NCBI GenBank assembly: GCA_018401695.1
Contig: JAGYKD010000002.1
Coordinates: 1-64,000, forward strand
DNA length: 64,000 nucleotides
Reading direction: 5' to 3'
From: Flavobacteriales bacterium
Lineage (GTDB): Bacteria; Bacteroidota; Bacteroidia; CAIKAF01
The notes below the pieces were generated by a model that did not search any database, was not told where the DNA came from, and saw nothing but the letters and a program-made list of their open reading frames with translations. Both the position numbers and the translations under genes were made by a program. Below are positions 36,412 through 47,500 of this stretch, in pieces (within the stretch, counting starts at the first letter, position 1; every line of letters begins with the position of its first letter).

Positions 36412-36555
36412 GCGCCAGGGATTGCAGCAAGTAGCCTGCGCCTGGGCATGGCCATGTGCTGTAAGGCGAGGAGGTCCCTTTTTGGGGACCCCCGGAGCCA
36501 TACAGCCATGTGCCATGCCCAAAGCAGCTACTGCGGAAAGCCCGCCCGGGCGCCC
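36412..36555 (+). repeat. Family A palindromic intergenic element, copy A5
   Basis: Starts gcgccaggg and ends gcccgcccgggcgccc. Arms around gtagcctgcgcctgggcatgg and ccatgcccaaagcagctac are complementary; the centre is gcgaggaggtccc. It touches the terminator of giant gene 3. Confidence 0.8.
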
Positions 36556-36556
36556 A

Positions 36557-36593
36557 TAAAAAAAGGCTGCTCCGAATCGAAGCAGCCTTTTTG
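36557..36593 (-). terminator. Terminator of giant gene 3
   Basis: Stem aaaaggctgct / agcagcctttt with a loop of about 8 nt and T run on the minus strand, 18 nt after the stop. Confidence 0.9.
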
Positions 36594-36610
36594 TTGAGGT
36601 TTTTGGATGT

Positions 36611-39600
36611 TTATTTTTTCACGATACGAGTAGTAAATACTTCATCGTTGATGGTAACATCCATAACATATACTCCGGTTGCCAAGTTGAGGTTGGCTGT
36701 TTCTACAGGAAGTTGATGTGTTCCTGAGCTTAACTGACCGAAATCTATGCTTGCGATGGCGCGTCCGGCGATGTCGCGAAGTGTAGCCTGAACAGTAGCT
36801 TCCTCGGGAAGGTTCATGCTCAAGTAAACCGCACTTTCGAAGGGGTTCGGATAGAGCATCAGGTCAAGCGCCTGAGCATTGGGGTCTTCGAAAGAGGTGA
36901 TATCGCGCGCCTCGATGTTTTGACACTCCGTAGTGGAGCAATCTCCATTGTCTATGGTGAGGCAAACCTGGTAGGTACCTGCTATTTGGTATTGCTTAAG
37001 TGGGCTCACCTGATTTGAGGTGGTGCCATCACCAAAGGTCCAAAGGTAGGTTCCTGTAACCAAGGGTGCAGTTGGTGCAAATTGCACTTGGTTTACTCCC
37101 ACGTTTAGGTCGGTGAAGTTTGCATCGGGTGTTTGGTTCACCTGCACCAAAGCAGAAGTGCTGTTGGTACATCCTGCCGCTGTGGTCACACTTAAATTTA
37201 CAGGGTAAGTTCCGGCCTGTGTAAAGGTGTAGGTCGGATTCTGTGCTGTGTCGGTTCCGGTACTAAAGTTCCAATCCCAATCCGTAATGTTTCCACTGGA
37301 TAGGTCGGTGAAGATCACCGGTTGTCCGACGCAAGCAGGAACATTTAGGAAGTCAGCTACGGGCTGTTCGTCAACAATCACATTTCCATTGAATGCAGCC
37401 ACACAACCTTGGTCCGAAACCGTGTTTAAGGAGTAGTAGTAAATACCAGGGCTACTGTAGCCATGTACGACACTTTGCCCGTTGCCTGTAGCTCCATTTC
37501 CGAAGTCCCAGCTGTAGCTGCTCACGTTGGCTCCTGAAACAAAGGCCGCAAAATTAGCAGGGGTAGGGAAGCAGGCATTGGTAACGTTCACCGAATCCAC
37601 CGTTGGGTTGGGGTGAATCACCAAGTTGGCCGTGGCCGTATCGGCGCATCCATCGGGGGTGCTTACCACCAATTGCACGGTGTAGTTTCCGGGGTTCGCA
37701 TAGGTTTCGGAAGCCTGGAATCCGTTTCCTGAGTTTCCATTGCCGAAGTCCCAAGTGTAGTTGGTGATTACACCGCCTTGTCCAATGGTTGAGTTTTGGG
37801 TAAAGTCTACTTGTGCACCCTGGCAATCATCGTTGGCAAGGATTTGCGAGATGATTGGGTTGGGCTGTACGTTCACCTGAACCGCTGCGGTTTGGTTGGC
37901 ACATCCGTTGGCGTCGGTACCTACCACGGTGTACGCACCGGCGTTAGTAGCGCTCAGACTGGGCTGGTTGGCTCCGCTGATGGGGTTTCCGTTGTTGAAC
38001 CACTGATAGTTGGTAGCTCCGGAGGCATTAAGGCTCACATTGCCACCTGCACAAATGCTTTGTATTGCATTAGGACTTACAGCTACTTGGGGCAATGGGT
38101 TCACCACAATGCTCACGGTATCTGCTGCAGAGCAGTTGTTGCTAGCGGTTACTTGATAGATTACTTGAGCAGTACCGGTTCCTGCCAATTGGGGATCAAA
38201 GAGTCCCGAGTTGGAATTTGCCATACCTGCGCCGGTCCAAGTACCTCCTGAAGTAACAGCGCTTAGCAGTAAAGCCGAAGCATCTGCACAAACCTGCATG
38301 GGCGCATTTGAGATTGTAGGGTTTGGTGAAGCCACTACCGGAACGACAAGAGAATCCGTATTTATACAACCATTTTGTGTTACGCTATACACCACGGTAT
38401 TGTTGCCAATAAGGTTGGCGTTGGGTGTAAAGGTACCGTTAGAAGTGTTGGTGATACCATTTCCTGACCAAGTGCCCCCAGGAGTAGCTGGAGCGAGGTT
38501 AAAGGCTTGATCGGCAGAGCAAACCGTACCCGGATTGGCCACGGAGGCATCGGGAGTTGGGTTTACAACCACCTGCACGGAATCGGTAACGGAACAACCC
38601 GCAACAGTATCGTTGATGGTATGGTATACTTGATAGGTACCGGGAGCAACAGCGGTTGGGTCAAAGATACCTTGGTTGGCATCGATTACGCCGTTACCGG
38701 ACCAAAGACCGCCATTGTTGAGTGCCGCAAGGGTATCAGTAGCGCTGTAGTCGCAGTAGGTGCTTGGTGCCGAAGTAATGGAAGCATCGGGGCCTGCCTG
38801 AACCATAATTTGCAAGGAATCTTGACTTACGCAGCCGTTAGAAGAAACAGTGTAGTATACTGTATTGGATCCAACTTGAGCTTGACTAGGAGTGAAAATT
38901 CCGGCAATAGTGTCGGTAATTCCCGGACCTGACCAAGTACCGGTGGTATCGGATGGTTGGCTGATAAAGTAGTTTATTTTGACCAAACCGTGTCCGGCAT
39001 GTACACCACCCAAATTTGCTTGGTTGGTTCCGGTGTTGAATGAACCACCACCGCCGCCATTTCTGAAGTTTTGGCCAGAAAAGCCACCACCGGCTCCGCC
39101 GGAGTAACCTCCACCACCACCGCCACCGTCGTAGCCGTCGGAGCCTCCGCCGCCAAAGCCGCCGGAATTGTTGGATGAACCTGTACCGGGGCCTCCAATA
39201 CCTCCTGCCAGTGGGTTGGTGCCTCCTTTACCATAATTTCCATCGGAAGCTCCATTGGTGAGCCAGCCGGCGCCACCGCCGCCGCCCCAGCTTCCTGTAT
39301 GGCCTGCATTACCGCCGTTTCCATTGGTTCCGCCACCAACAGCACCTCCATTGTCTTGGCCATTGGAGGTGGCCGAGGCATGCTTGCTTGCACTGGATTG
39401 GGTGTTGTTTCCTCCACCGGCACCACCACCGGCAACCAACATGGGTTGTGCGGTATTGTTAGCATCCCAAATAAAGGTGCCACCGCCGCCGCCGCCGCCA
39501 TCAAAGGTGGCGTTACTTGAGGTACCTTCTTGTCCTACTAAAATATGGATAGTTTGACCTGCCGTCAATTGGAAGTCCCCTTTTACATGAGCCCCAAGTC

Positions 39601-42600
39601 CTGGCTGGTTCCGGGGTACGGTGCCTCCGGAAGCGCCAAATGCCTCAATGGTATAGATGCCTGTAAAGGGTACTACCCATTCCTGGATTCCGCCGTTTAC
39701 CAGAATTGTGCCTGAACCATAGGTGTTATCGGCATCTTGTTGGGTTGGGCCATTTGCTCCTGTGGCTCCACAATTAGTCAAAACAATAGAGTCAGAGAGT
39801 AAGCTAGGTGCAAACCCTAAGTCTAAGGGAGCATTCCCGGAACAAAGATTGGTACTGGCTAAGGCACCTAAGTTTATCTCAGGGAATGGGGTTGCAAGCA
39901 CTTGTACCGTATCGTATTTTGAAGGACAACCATTCACGGTATAGTTTACGTAATATGTAATGGGGTTGCTAAGGGTAGGTGTAGTCCAGTTTTGACCTAC
40001 GTTGGCAATGTTCCCTCCAAGGGTATCGTACCACACGTAGTTACCTTGAGGACCAGTAACGGATAAGCTAGCTGAACCAGAGCCACAGAAAGTGGTATCT
40101 CCGCTTGCCACAGGAGCTTGCAGTGAGTCGAGCCAAACCTCTGCGGGAACTCTTGGACTGGCGCAGACCAAGTTCACGTTATAAGATATGGAGATTTGTC
40201 CGTTTCCGCTTTGGAATCCTTGGGTATGGGTAGTTGCTGTGGTAAGGTTTGGATCGGCGAAGTTTGATCCGCCGCCGCCACCGCCGCCATGCCAGCAGCA
40301 AGCACCACGTCCGCCGCCGCCACCGTAGTAGCCGCCACCACCGCCGCCACCGAAGTAGGAAGTGTTGTAGTAGTAAGCGTTACCTCCTTGGCCAAGGGCA
40401 CCCGGCGAAGCTTGAGGTGAACCGGCACCACCTGCGGTTTGTGATCCACCAGAGCCTACGTAGGTTGTATTGGGGCTATTGGCATTGAGTCCTGGAGCGC
40501 CGGTAAGTCCACCGCCGTCGCCTCCGTTGTACCCCGAGGAGCTGGATTGTCTTCCTGCGCCACCGCCACCGCCGGCCACTACCACGCGGTCAGCGAGCGC
40601 GGTTCCGTTGAGTCGAACGTCTGAAGCGCCACCACCACCGCGGGTTTCAGTGGTAGAAGAACTGAGTCCACCACCACCGTTCCAACCGCCGGTATTGGAT
40701 ACGGATTGTTCGCCGACATATACATGGAGCACATCTCCGGGGGTAACGTTTAGGCTGGTTTGTACCCTTCCTCCAAGACCACCTTGGTTCCAGGAGTTGG
40801 TTCCCCCTTGGGCCCCGCTGGCGTCGATTTGAATCTGAGAGACTCCGGCAGGTACGGTCCAGGTTTGAGGACTACCTGTGAAGTTGAAGGTTTGACTTCC
40901 GGAAAGGGTAATGGAAGTTTCGGTACCTACAAAAAAGGTATCGGAAGCAAGGACTGGGGGTAAGCTGAGTTGAGGTCCAAAGGCTAGGATGTTTCCTCCG
41001 GTAGGTGCATCGTACCAAGCAATGGGGGTTGTTGATCCGGAAGCAGTAAGGGTTACGGGAGTTCCGCAAGTAGCGCTATCGCCTTGTGTAATGGGTGCAG
41101 AAAGAGGAGTAACGCTAATTGGGACAGGAATTCGGCTGCTGGAGCAGTATGCTTTTACAAACGAAATGGTGACTTGTCCGTGTCCGCTGCGGTCTCCTTG
41201 TGTATGGGATATGTTGGAAGCTAGGTTAGGGTCAGCCCAAGAGGAGCCACCACCGCCGGAGCCGCCGTCGTATCCGCCACCGCCGCCATAGTATCCACCG
41301 CCACCGCCACCGGGGTCGCTGCAGCAAGAGGTAGATGCATTACCGCCGTTTCCAAAGCTTCCGCTTTGCGAGTTTGAGCATGTGGCTCCAAGTCCACCGG
41401 CATTTTGTGAGCCGCCTGAGCCGGAGAAGCAGGTAGATGTGCTACCGCATCTTCTACCGCCTTCTGCAGTTCCGTTACCACCGCCGGCACCACCGGGTTC
41501 GCTGTTTGTTCCGCAAGCATAGCCTGCGCCACCGCCAGCACCGGCAGCCACTACTCGATCGGCAAGGCTGGTACCACCGATTCGGATGTCGGAGCCACCG
41601 CCACCGCCGCGACCCCAAGTATCCCAACCGTTGCCCCCGCCATTCCAACCACCGGTTTGGCTGGTGGGTTGTTGTCCTACATAGATGCGCAGGAGCTGTC
41701 CGGGAGTTACGGCAAGGTCACCGGTAATGCGTCCGCCGTTGCCCCCTTGGCTCCATTGGTTGGAACCTCCCTGGGCCCCGGCCACGTCAAAGGAGACGGA
41801 GAAAACGCCCGCGGGTACGGTCCAGTTTTGGACACCACCGGTATAGTTGAAAGTAAGTGTGCCGCTGGGGTTTGGATCTGTAATGGCTTCTACATAGAAG
41901 GTATCGGAGTTAGTAACAAAGTTTTGAGTAAGGTTGGCGTTGATGCCAAGGCTATTTCCTGCGGTGGGTGCATCGAACCACTCAAAGAAACCGGTAGAAC
42001 CGGTAGCGGATAGCTGAATGGTATCTCCACAGTTCGCATTTATGGCTTGTGCGGAGGGGTTAGAAACAGGGCCTGCTTGATAGGTTACAGGAATACGTGC
42101 ACTGAGACAAAAAGGAGAGGTGTAGGTAATAGAAACAGTACCATGTCCTGTGCGAACGCCTTGGTTGTGTGTCACATTGGTTGCGACTTGTGGGTCTGTA
42201 TAGGAAGAGCCGCCGCCGCCGCCGCCGTAGGAAGAGCCGCCGCCGCCATAATAGCCGCCGCCGCCGCCGCCGCCACGGTATCCGCCACCGCCACCATTGG
42301 CCAGGGAGCCATTGGAAGGACAGCACCAGTTAGACCCTGCGTTTCCGCCGGAGTTTTGGCTTCCGCCGCGCCCTGTCCAAGTAGTATTGTTTGTGCTGTT
42401 GCAATAGTACCCTGCCTCACCGGTGAGCCCTCCACCGTCTCCACCACGGGAGCCGTCGGTTCCGCAGTTCCAGCCGCCGCCACCGCCGCCACCGGCAACG
42501 ATAACCCGGTTGTTGGTGCCAGTTCCGCCTAAACGAATGTCGGAGGCGCCGCCGCCCCCTTGCCCAAAAGAGCTGGAAACATTTGAGTTAGCCCCACCAT

Positions 42601-43369
42601 TGTAACCACCGGAAGTGGAAGTGTTTGGCCAGCCACCCGCGCGGATGTAGACGGTTTGTCCAGGAGTAACGGCAAGGTCAGCGAGAACTTGTCCGCCGAA
42701 ACCACCACGGTTTCCGTAGTTGGTATTGTTGCCACCTTGAGCGCCTTGAACGTCTACCGAAATGCTGAAGACTCCGGCAGGAACGGTCCAGGTTTGTTGT
42801 CCACCGGTATAGTTAAAGGTTACGGTTTGGGTAGGGTTTAAGTTATCGGTAGCCTCTACATAGAAGGTAGTGGTTTGGGTAAGCTGCACATTGTAGCTGC
42901 TGCCTTGGAATACTGGAGTACCACCGGTAGGTTGGGTGAACCAGTTAAAAGAACCGGAGGAACCGGAGGCGAGCAGGGTACCTTGTGTGCCGCACATAAC
43001 GGAATCCCCAATGGTGATGGGGCTCGGCAAGGGGTTGCTTTGCACTATCGCCGCCGCTCTTGGGCTAATACAATTAGGGTTAGACAAATTGTCAACCGCT
43101 TCCACATAAAAGGTTTGGTTGCTGTAGAGTGCCGGGGTGGTGTAGCTTGCACCCGTGCCCAATAAGGTGCCGCCGGAGGCTTGATTGTACCAACGAAAAA
43201 TGCCGGTAGAGCCTGAAGCGGTTAGGGTAGCTCCCTGGCCACAGGTGGCAGAGGAACTAAGCACCGAAGGAATGGGGCATTGGGCAGTTCCTTTGGGGAC
43301 CATACACCAAATAAGTACCATTATTCCGAATAGTTTACCACTCATTCGGGATACATAGTTTTTACTCAT
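36611..43369 (-). CDS. Giant glycine-rich T9SS surface protein, paralog 3
   Basis: This 2252-residue protein has the same order as the other three: signal peptide (1-29, ...VPKGTAQ; Met9 is an alternative start), Ig-like modules, and glycine-rich domains 1-3 (nt about 42835-42125, 41865-41155, 40915-40185). The ALK-like domain 4 (about 39795-38965: LTNCGATGANGPTQQDADNTYGSG, IQEWVVPFTGIYTIEAFGASGG) carries a Ser/Asn-rich stretch (NNTQSSASKHASATSNGQDNGG) absent from the others. GxWxGxG repeats, PKD domains and tail LMLYPNPFESAV...TRIVKK follow. Domain 1 resembles paralogs 1 and 4 rather than paralog 2, while domains 2-3, the N-terminal Ig modules and one Ig/PKD block are almost identical to paralog 2. 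Confidence 0.9.
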   Translation of the reverse strand: MSKNYVSRMSGKLFGIMVLIWCMVPKGTAQCPIPSVLSSSATCGQGATLTASGSTGIFRWYNQASGGTLLGTGASYTTPALYSNQTFYVEAVDNLSNPNCISPRAAAIVQSNPLPSPITIGDSVMCGTQGTLLASGSSGSFNWFTQPTGGTPVFQGSSYNVQLTQTTTFYVEATDNLNPTQTVTFNYTGGQQTWTVPAGVFSISVDVQGAQGGNNTNYGNRGGFGGQVLADLAVTPGQTVYIRAGGWPNTSTSGGYNGGANSNVSSSFGQGGGGASDIRLGGTGTNNRVIVAGGGGGGGWNCGTDGSRGGDGGGLTGEAGYYCNSTNNTTWTGRGGSQNSGGNAGSNWCCPSNGSLANGGGGGYRGGGGGGGYYGGGGSSYGGGGGGSSYTDPQVATNVTHNQGVRTGHGTVSITYTSPFCLSARIPVTYQAGPVSNPSAQAINANCGDTIQLSATGSTGFFEWFDAPTAGNSLGINANLTQNFVTNSDTFYVEAITDPNPSGTLTFNYTGGVQNWTVPAGVFSVSFDVAGAQGGSNQWSQGGNGGRITGDLAVTPGQLLRIYVGQQPTSQTGGWNGGGNGWDTWGRGGGGGSDIRIGGTSLADRVVAAGAGGGAGYACGTNSEPGGAGGGNGTAEGGRRCGSTSTCFSGSGGSQNAGGLGATCSNSQSGSFGNGGNASTSCCSDPGGGGGGYYGGGGGYDGGSGGGGSSWADPNLASNISHTQGDRSGHGQVTISFVKAYCSSSRIPVPISVTPLSAPITQGDSATCGTPVTLTASGSTTPIAWYDAPTGGNILAFGPQLSLPPVLASDTFFVGTETSITLSGSQTFNFTGSPQTWTVPAGVSQIQIDASGAQGGTNSWNQGGLGGRVQTSLNVTPGDVLHVYVGEQSVSNTGGWNGGGGLSSSTTETRGGGGASDVRLNGTALADRVVVAGGGGGAGRQSSSSGYNGGDGGGLTGAPGLNANSPNTTYVGSGGSQTAGGAGSPQASPGALGQGGNAYYYNTSYFGGGGGGGYYGGGGGRGACCWHGGGGGGGSNFADPNLTTATTHTQGFQSGNGQISISYNVNLVCASPRVPAEVWLDSLQAPVASGDTTFCGSGSASLSVTGPQGNYVWYDTLGGNIANVGQNWTTPTLSNPITYYVNYTVNGCPSKYDTVQVLATPFPEINLGALASTNLCSGNAPLDLGFAPSLLSDSIVLTNCGATGANGPTQQDADNTYGSGTILVNGGIQEWVVPFTGIYTIEAFGASGGTVPRNQPGLGAHVKGDFQLTAGQTIHILVGQEGTSSNATFDGGGGGGGTFIWDANNTAQPMLVAGGGAGGGNNTQSSASKHASATSNGQDNGGAVGGGTNGNGGNAGHTGSWGGGGGAGWLTNGASDGNYGKGGTNPLAGGIGGPGTGSSNNSGGFGGGGSDGYDGGGGGGGYSGGAGGGFSGQNFRNGGGGGSFNTGTNQANLGGVHAGHGLVKINYFISQPSDTTGTWSGPGITDTIAGIFTPSQAQVGSNTVYYTVSSNGCVSQDSLQIMVQAGPDASITSAPSTYCDYSATDTLAALNNGGLWSGNGVIDANQGIFDPTAVAPGTYQVYHTINDTVAGCSVTDSVQVVVNPTPDASVANPGTVCSADQAFNLAPATPGGTWSGNGITNTSNGTFTPNANLIGNNTVVYSVTQNGCINTDSLVVPVVASPNPTISNAPMQVCADASALLLSAVTSGGTWTGAGMANSNSGLFDPQLAGTGTAQVIYQVTASNNCSAADTVSIVVNPLPQVAVSPNAIQSICAGGNVSLNASGATNYQWFNNGNPISGANQPSLSATNAGAYTVVGTDANGCANQTAAVQVNVQPNPIISQILANDDCQGAQVDFTQNSTIGQGGVITNYTWDFGNGNSGNGFQASETYANPGNYTVQLVVSTPDGCADTATANLVIHPNPTVDSVNVTNACFPTPANFAAFVSGANVSSYSWDFGNGATGNGQSVVHGYSSPGIYYYSLNTVSDQGCVAAFNGNVIVDEQPVADFLNVPACVGQPVIFTDLSSGNITDWDWNFSTGTDTAQNPTYTFTQAGTYPVNLSVTTAAGCTNSTSALVQVNQTPDANFTDLNVGVNQVQFAPTAPLVTGTYLWTFGDGTTSNQVSPLKQYQIAGTYQVCLTIDNGDCSTTECQNIEARDITSFEDPNAQALDLMLYPNPFESAVYLSMNLPEEATVQATLRDIAGRAIASIDFGQLSSGTHQLPVETANLNLATGVYVMDVTINDEVFTTRIVKK
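37380..38123. repeat. Partner of the 744-bp block at 29843-30586
   Basis: Paralog 3 copy; two substitutions seen against 29843-30586. The flanks diverge abruptly. Confidence 0.88.
40072..41871. repeat. Partner of the 1800-bp block at 32451-34250
   Basis: Paralog 3 copy of glycine-rich domains 2-3; nearly identical at constant offset. Confidence 0.85.
42871..43284. repeat. Partner of the 414-bp block at 35256-35669
   Basis: Paralog 3 copy of the N-terminal Ig modules; no difference seen. Confidence 0.88.
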
Positions 43370-43870
43370 AGCTTAATATTTAGGGTGGCTGAAACTTAAT
43401 TAACTGGACTAAAGTTAAGTTAAATATTTTGATAGTTTTCACCTGAAATCGTGAAAATAATATGTTTTATCATGTATTGAGTTCTTAAATGCCTGTAAAA
43501 CAAGCTTAAAGATTCTTCAATATTCTAATGCCTTTTTAGGCTTATATTTTTGTTTGTGATATAAAACCTTATGAAAAGAAAGTGCTAGGATTGAAATTGC
43601 GCATTTAAAGTTTAACTTTTTAAATGCTGAAATGTGTTTTAGTTCACAAGTTTTTCGTTTCATTTGCAGCTTTAGGTGCATGGGTTCTTTTGTTCTTTGT
43701 CCCATGCCGAATAACGAAGGTTGCTGCGTAGCTATTCTGGGGCAATAGTTGCACCCTGACGCATTGTTTAAGCACTTTGTCTGGAAAACACAACGTGTCA
43801 AGGGGGCTGGTATGGGTAAGGAAAGAAAAGAAAAGGGTGTTTTATCCTATCCATATTTTTTGAAGATACA
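43370..43870. other. Upstream region of giant gene 3 with a decayed family B end
   Basis: AT-rich to about 43690, with no gene recognised. At 43784-43804 a gaaaacacaacgtgtcaaggg stretch matches the end of family B elements, so a truncated or decayed copy may span about 43700-43804. The minus-strand frames here (43517-43801, 43798-44067) are repeat artefacts. Confidence 0.5.
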
Positions 43871-44023
43871 GGCGCAGGGACCGCACCGATACCCCGGATG
43901 TGGCCCTTGCCCCGCGGCTTAAAGGAAAAGAGCGATCCCGATACTTCGGAAAGCTCCTTTTCTTTTTTAGCAAGCGGGAGCAAGAGCCGCAACGGAGTAT
44001 AGGAAAGGGCCCGGTTGCGCCCC
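43871..44023 (+). repeat. Family A palindromic intergenic element, copy A6
   Basis: The first 28 nt (from ggcgcagggaccgcaccg) equal those of A1. Arms ggcccttgccccgcggctt...ggaaaagagc and gctccttttctt...gcaagagcc pair. It ends gggcccggttgcgcccc. Confidence 0.85.
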
Positions 44024-44093
44024 AACTCCAGTTTTGAGGCGGGAAACGGGAAGCTATTTTGGTGCATCTATTGTGCCTTGCCCCATGCCTTAA

Positions 44094-44339
44094 GAGACTG
44101 TTGACGCGCTCCTATTCTGGCGGCGATCCTGTCCTGACCGCAGCATCAGGGTTTACCTTACGCCCCAATCTCAAGTATTTTATCCTGACTCAAAGGTGCT
44201 GACCACAGCGTCAGCACGCAGCATCAGGGGTCCTCATTTACAAATAGTAAACTCCGGCCTGTCCTGACGCTTCGGTCAGGAACTAGGTCCCTGACGCCTT
44301 AGGGGTATAAACTTGAAAACACAACGCGTCAACGGTCTC
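44094..44339 (-). repeat. Family B element, expanded copy B3
   Basis: Ends gagactgttgacgcg and acaacgcgtcaacggtctc are the family's terminal inverted repeats. At 246 bp it is longer than B2 because several short ctgacgc...gcggtcag hairpin modules are inserted. It shares the tttacaaatagtaaa and tcgccgcc parts with B1/B2. Confidence 0.8.
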
Positions 44340-44401
44340 CTTAAGGTGGTATTCCTTTTCCAGACGCTTCGGTCAGGATTCAAGAACCTGACGCATCGGT
44401 C
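44131..44401. repeat. Cluster of short ctgacgc hairpin modules
   Basis: Repeated 17-20-bp inverted repeats of the form cctgac-gcttcg-gtcagg occur at about 44136, 44192, 44262, 44361 and 44387, some within B3 and some beyond it. The same module recurs at 51857, 51931 and 52018. Confidence 0.7.
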
Positions 44402-44506
44402 GGTATTAAAGCGTACCGCCGCTAAGGTCAGAACCCCTTTATTGGCCGTGCATTTTGTCCAAGGTTTCTAGCAGTTATGGTCTGGCAAAAGTCTCAATTT
44501 TGGCCA

Positions 44507-44537
44507 TAAAAAAAGCCGCCCTTTTGGGGCGGCTTTC
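44507..44537 (-). terminator. Terminator of giant gene 4
   Basis: A 10-bp stem (aaagccgccc / gggcggcttt), 5-nt loop, T run on the minus strand, 18 nt after the stop codon. Confidence 0.92.
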
Positions 44538-44554
44538 TAAAAGTTTGGATTTAA

Positions 44555-47500
44555 TTAATCGATGAGGTGAACAATACGTGTAGTATACCATTGTTCTCCA
44601 ACCTTTACGCTGAGCAGGTAGGTACCGCTGCTAAGTCCCCAAGATTTGGTGTCAATGGTCCAAGTTTGCAAACCTGCACCTTGAGCCGCCAGTGTCTGGC
44701 TGGCTGCAGTTCTTCCCCGTAAATCTTGAAGCAACAAGGTGGCCTCTTGATTGGTTGGAAGGTTCAAGCTCAACCTGAAGCTTTCTCCAAAGGGGTTGGG
44801 GTACACTTGCAAACCAATGGCGTTGCCGTCTTGACCATCTAAACCAAAGACATCTTTGGCATATATGGTGTCGCAAACGGTACTTTCGCAACCATTTTTG
44901 GTGGTGGTTAAGCAGACCTGGTAGAAACCGGTATTGCTGTATTGCTTCAAGGGTGAAATGGCATTGGAAGATGTTCCATCGCCAAATGTCCACAGGTGAT
45001 TCGCTCCTGTCAAAGGATTGAAAGGCGTGAATTGTACCTGGTTCACCCCTTGATTGGTTTCGTACCAAGTTGCGTCAGGGGTTTGGCTGACTGGGACTTG
45101 GCTTGTATGTACATCCGTACAGCCTTGTGGGGTGGTTACCGTTAAGGTTACGGTGTAATTACCGGGGGTGTTGTAGCTATAGCTTGGGTTCTGTTGGTTG
45201 TCTACAGCAGGTCCAAAGTCCCAATTCCATCCGCTAATGTTGCCGTTAGAAAGGTCAAAGAATTGCAAAGGCTGACCTGTGCAACCGGGGGCAAATAAGT
45301 AGTTTGCCTCGGGCTTGTTGTCAACCACTACATTGCCATTGAAGGTGCTTTGACATCCTAGATTGGAGGTGGCGGTAATGGTGTAGTAGAATGTGCCTGC
45401 TGAAGGGTATTGGTGAATCACGGATTGACCATTTCCGGTGTTTCCATTGCCAAAGTTCCATTGATAGGTCTGAACACTTGCCCCTGAGGTGAATGCCTGG
45501 AAGTTGGCCGGATTAGGGAAGCAAGCTCCTGTAGTGAGAACAGAGTCAACGTTGGGTCTTGGGTGTACCGTTACCAATTGAGTGGCAGTATCTGCGCAAC
45601 CTTCGGGTGTGGTGGCAATAAGCTGAGCGGTGTATTGACCGGAAGAGCTATACGTCTCATTGGTTTGGAAGCCTGAGCCGGTATTACCGTTGCCAAAATC
45701 CCACTGATAGGTGCTAATGACTCCGCCTTGCCCAACACCGCTATTTTGGGTAAAGTTGGTGGCTTGTCCTTCGCAAACAGCAGGTGCGTTTATTTGGAAA
45801 ATTACCGGGTTAGGAAGGATGTTAACTTGTACCGATGGAGAATTTGCCGAACAACCGTTGCCATCAATGCCCATAACCGTGTAAGCTCCGGCATTTAGGG
45901 TGGTTAAGTTGGCTTGGGTGGCTCCGCTAATTGGGTTTCCATTATTCATCCATTGGTAATTCACCGCTCCTGTTGCAGAAATGGTTACTGGAGTTCCTGC
46001 ACACGCTTGTTGAATAGTGTTGGGACTCACCGTAATTTGAGGCAATGGATTCACTACCACAAATGCGGTATCGGATGCCGAGCAGTTGTTGGTGGCTGAA
46101 ATCGTATAGACAATTTGAGCAGTTCCGGTACCTGCCAACTGCGGGCTGAACAAGCCTGAATTTGGGTTAGCCATGCCGTTGCCTGTCCAAGAGCCCCCTG
46201 CTGTTGCTGCGCTCAGCAGTAGAGGGGATGCATTGGCACAAACTTGCATAGGAGCATTGGCTATGCTAGCGTTAGGTGAAGTCAACACGGTTACTACCAG
46301 AGAGTCGGTATTTGAACAGTTGTTCTGCGTTACACTATATACAATGGTATTGCTACCAACAAGGTTAGCATTGGGGCTAAATGTTCCGTTGGAAGTGTTG
46401 GTAATGCCACTACCAGACCAAGTACCACCTGGGGTTACCGAAGACAAATTGAAAGGCTGGTCAGCCGAACAAACAGTTCCGGGACTTACCACAGAGGCGT
46501 TTGGTGTTGGGTTAACCACAATTTGTAAGGAATCGGTAACGGAGCATCCTGCTTGTTGATCTACCAAGGTATGGAATACCTGGTAGGTACCCGGAGCTAC
46601 CGAGGTTGGGTCAAAGATGCCTTGGTTGGGGTCTGCAATTCCGTTACCGGACCATATGCCACCAGAGTTTAGTGCTGCGAGCGTATCCGAGTTGCTGTAA
46701 TCGCAATAGCTTGGGGGAGCTGTTGTAATTGAAGCATCCGGTCCTGCCACTACATTTATGGCAATGGAGTCTTGGAATGTGCAACCGTTATTGCTCACGG
46801 TATAGACTGCGTAGTTTGTGCCAATATTGGCTTGATTGGCATTAAAAATACCATTGATGCTGTCTACAATACCAGGGCCGGACCAAATACCAAAAGTATC
46901 CGAGGGCTGGGGTATGTTGTAGGTAATGGTTACAAATCCATTGCCTGGATTGACCCCGGAAGTAGCCACTGTATTGGTTCCCGCATTAAAGGAGCCACCA
47001 CCGCCGCCGCCGGCAACGTTTCCATCTCCGCCGCCGCCGGACCATCCGCCACCTGCAGAGGCACGGTGTCCTACACCGGCTCCTCCACCGAAGCCACCTT
47101 CTACACCGCCGCGTCCAACGTCGGCAACACCGCCTAAGCCACCGGAAAGGAAGCTCTCGCCGGCAATGTTTGGTGCACCACCGTTACAATTTTCTCCGCC
47201 TTTGGTGTAGAAACCACCGCCACCTGCACCAAAGGAGCAGGAGTTTCCGTTTCCTCCCGGAGCGTTCTGGGTTCCTGCAGTACCGTTTTGGGCAGCGCCA
47301 CCGCCGCCGCCATTGATACCGCCCTGACCCGAACTAGAAGGAGAGTTTGTTCCATTTAGGCCAATATCGCCAGGCAAGCCTGTACCACCGCTTCCTGCAC
47401 CGCCGCCGCCGCCGGCAACGATAAGAGGCGTATTGTTGCCATCAACAACAAATGTGCCACCACCACCAGCGCCGGCAGAGTTGGATCCGCTGGGTGGTCT

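Noticed and set aside
43517-44067. Two minus-strand frames of 94 and 89 codons
   Set aside because: They lie in repeat-rich DNA (decayed B end and A6); similar frames arise from every copy.
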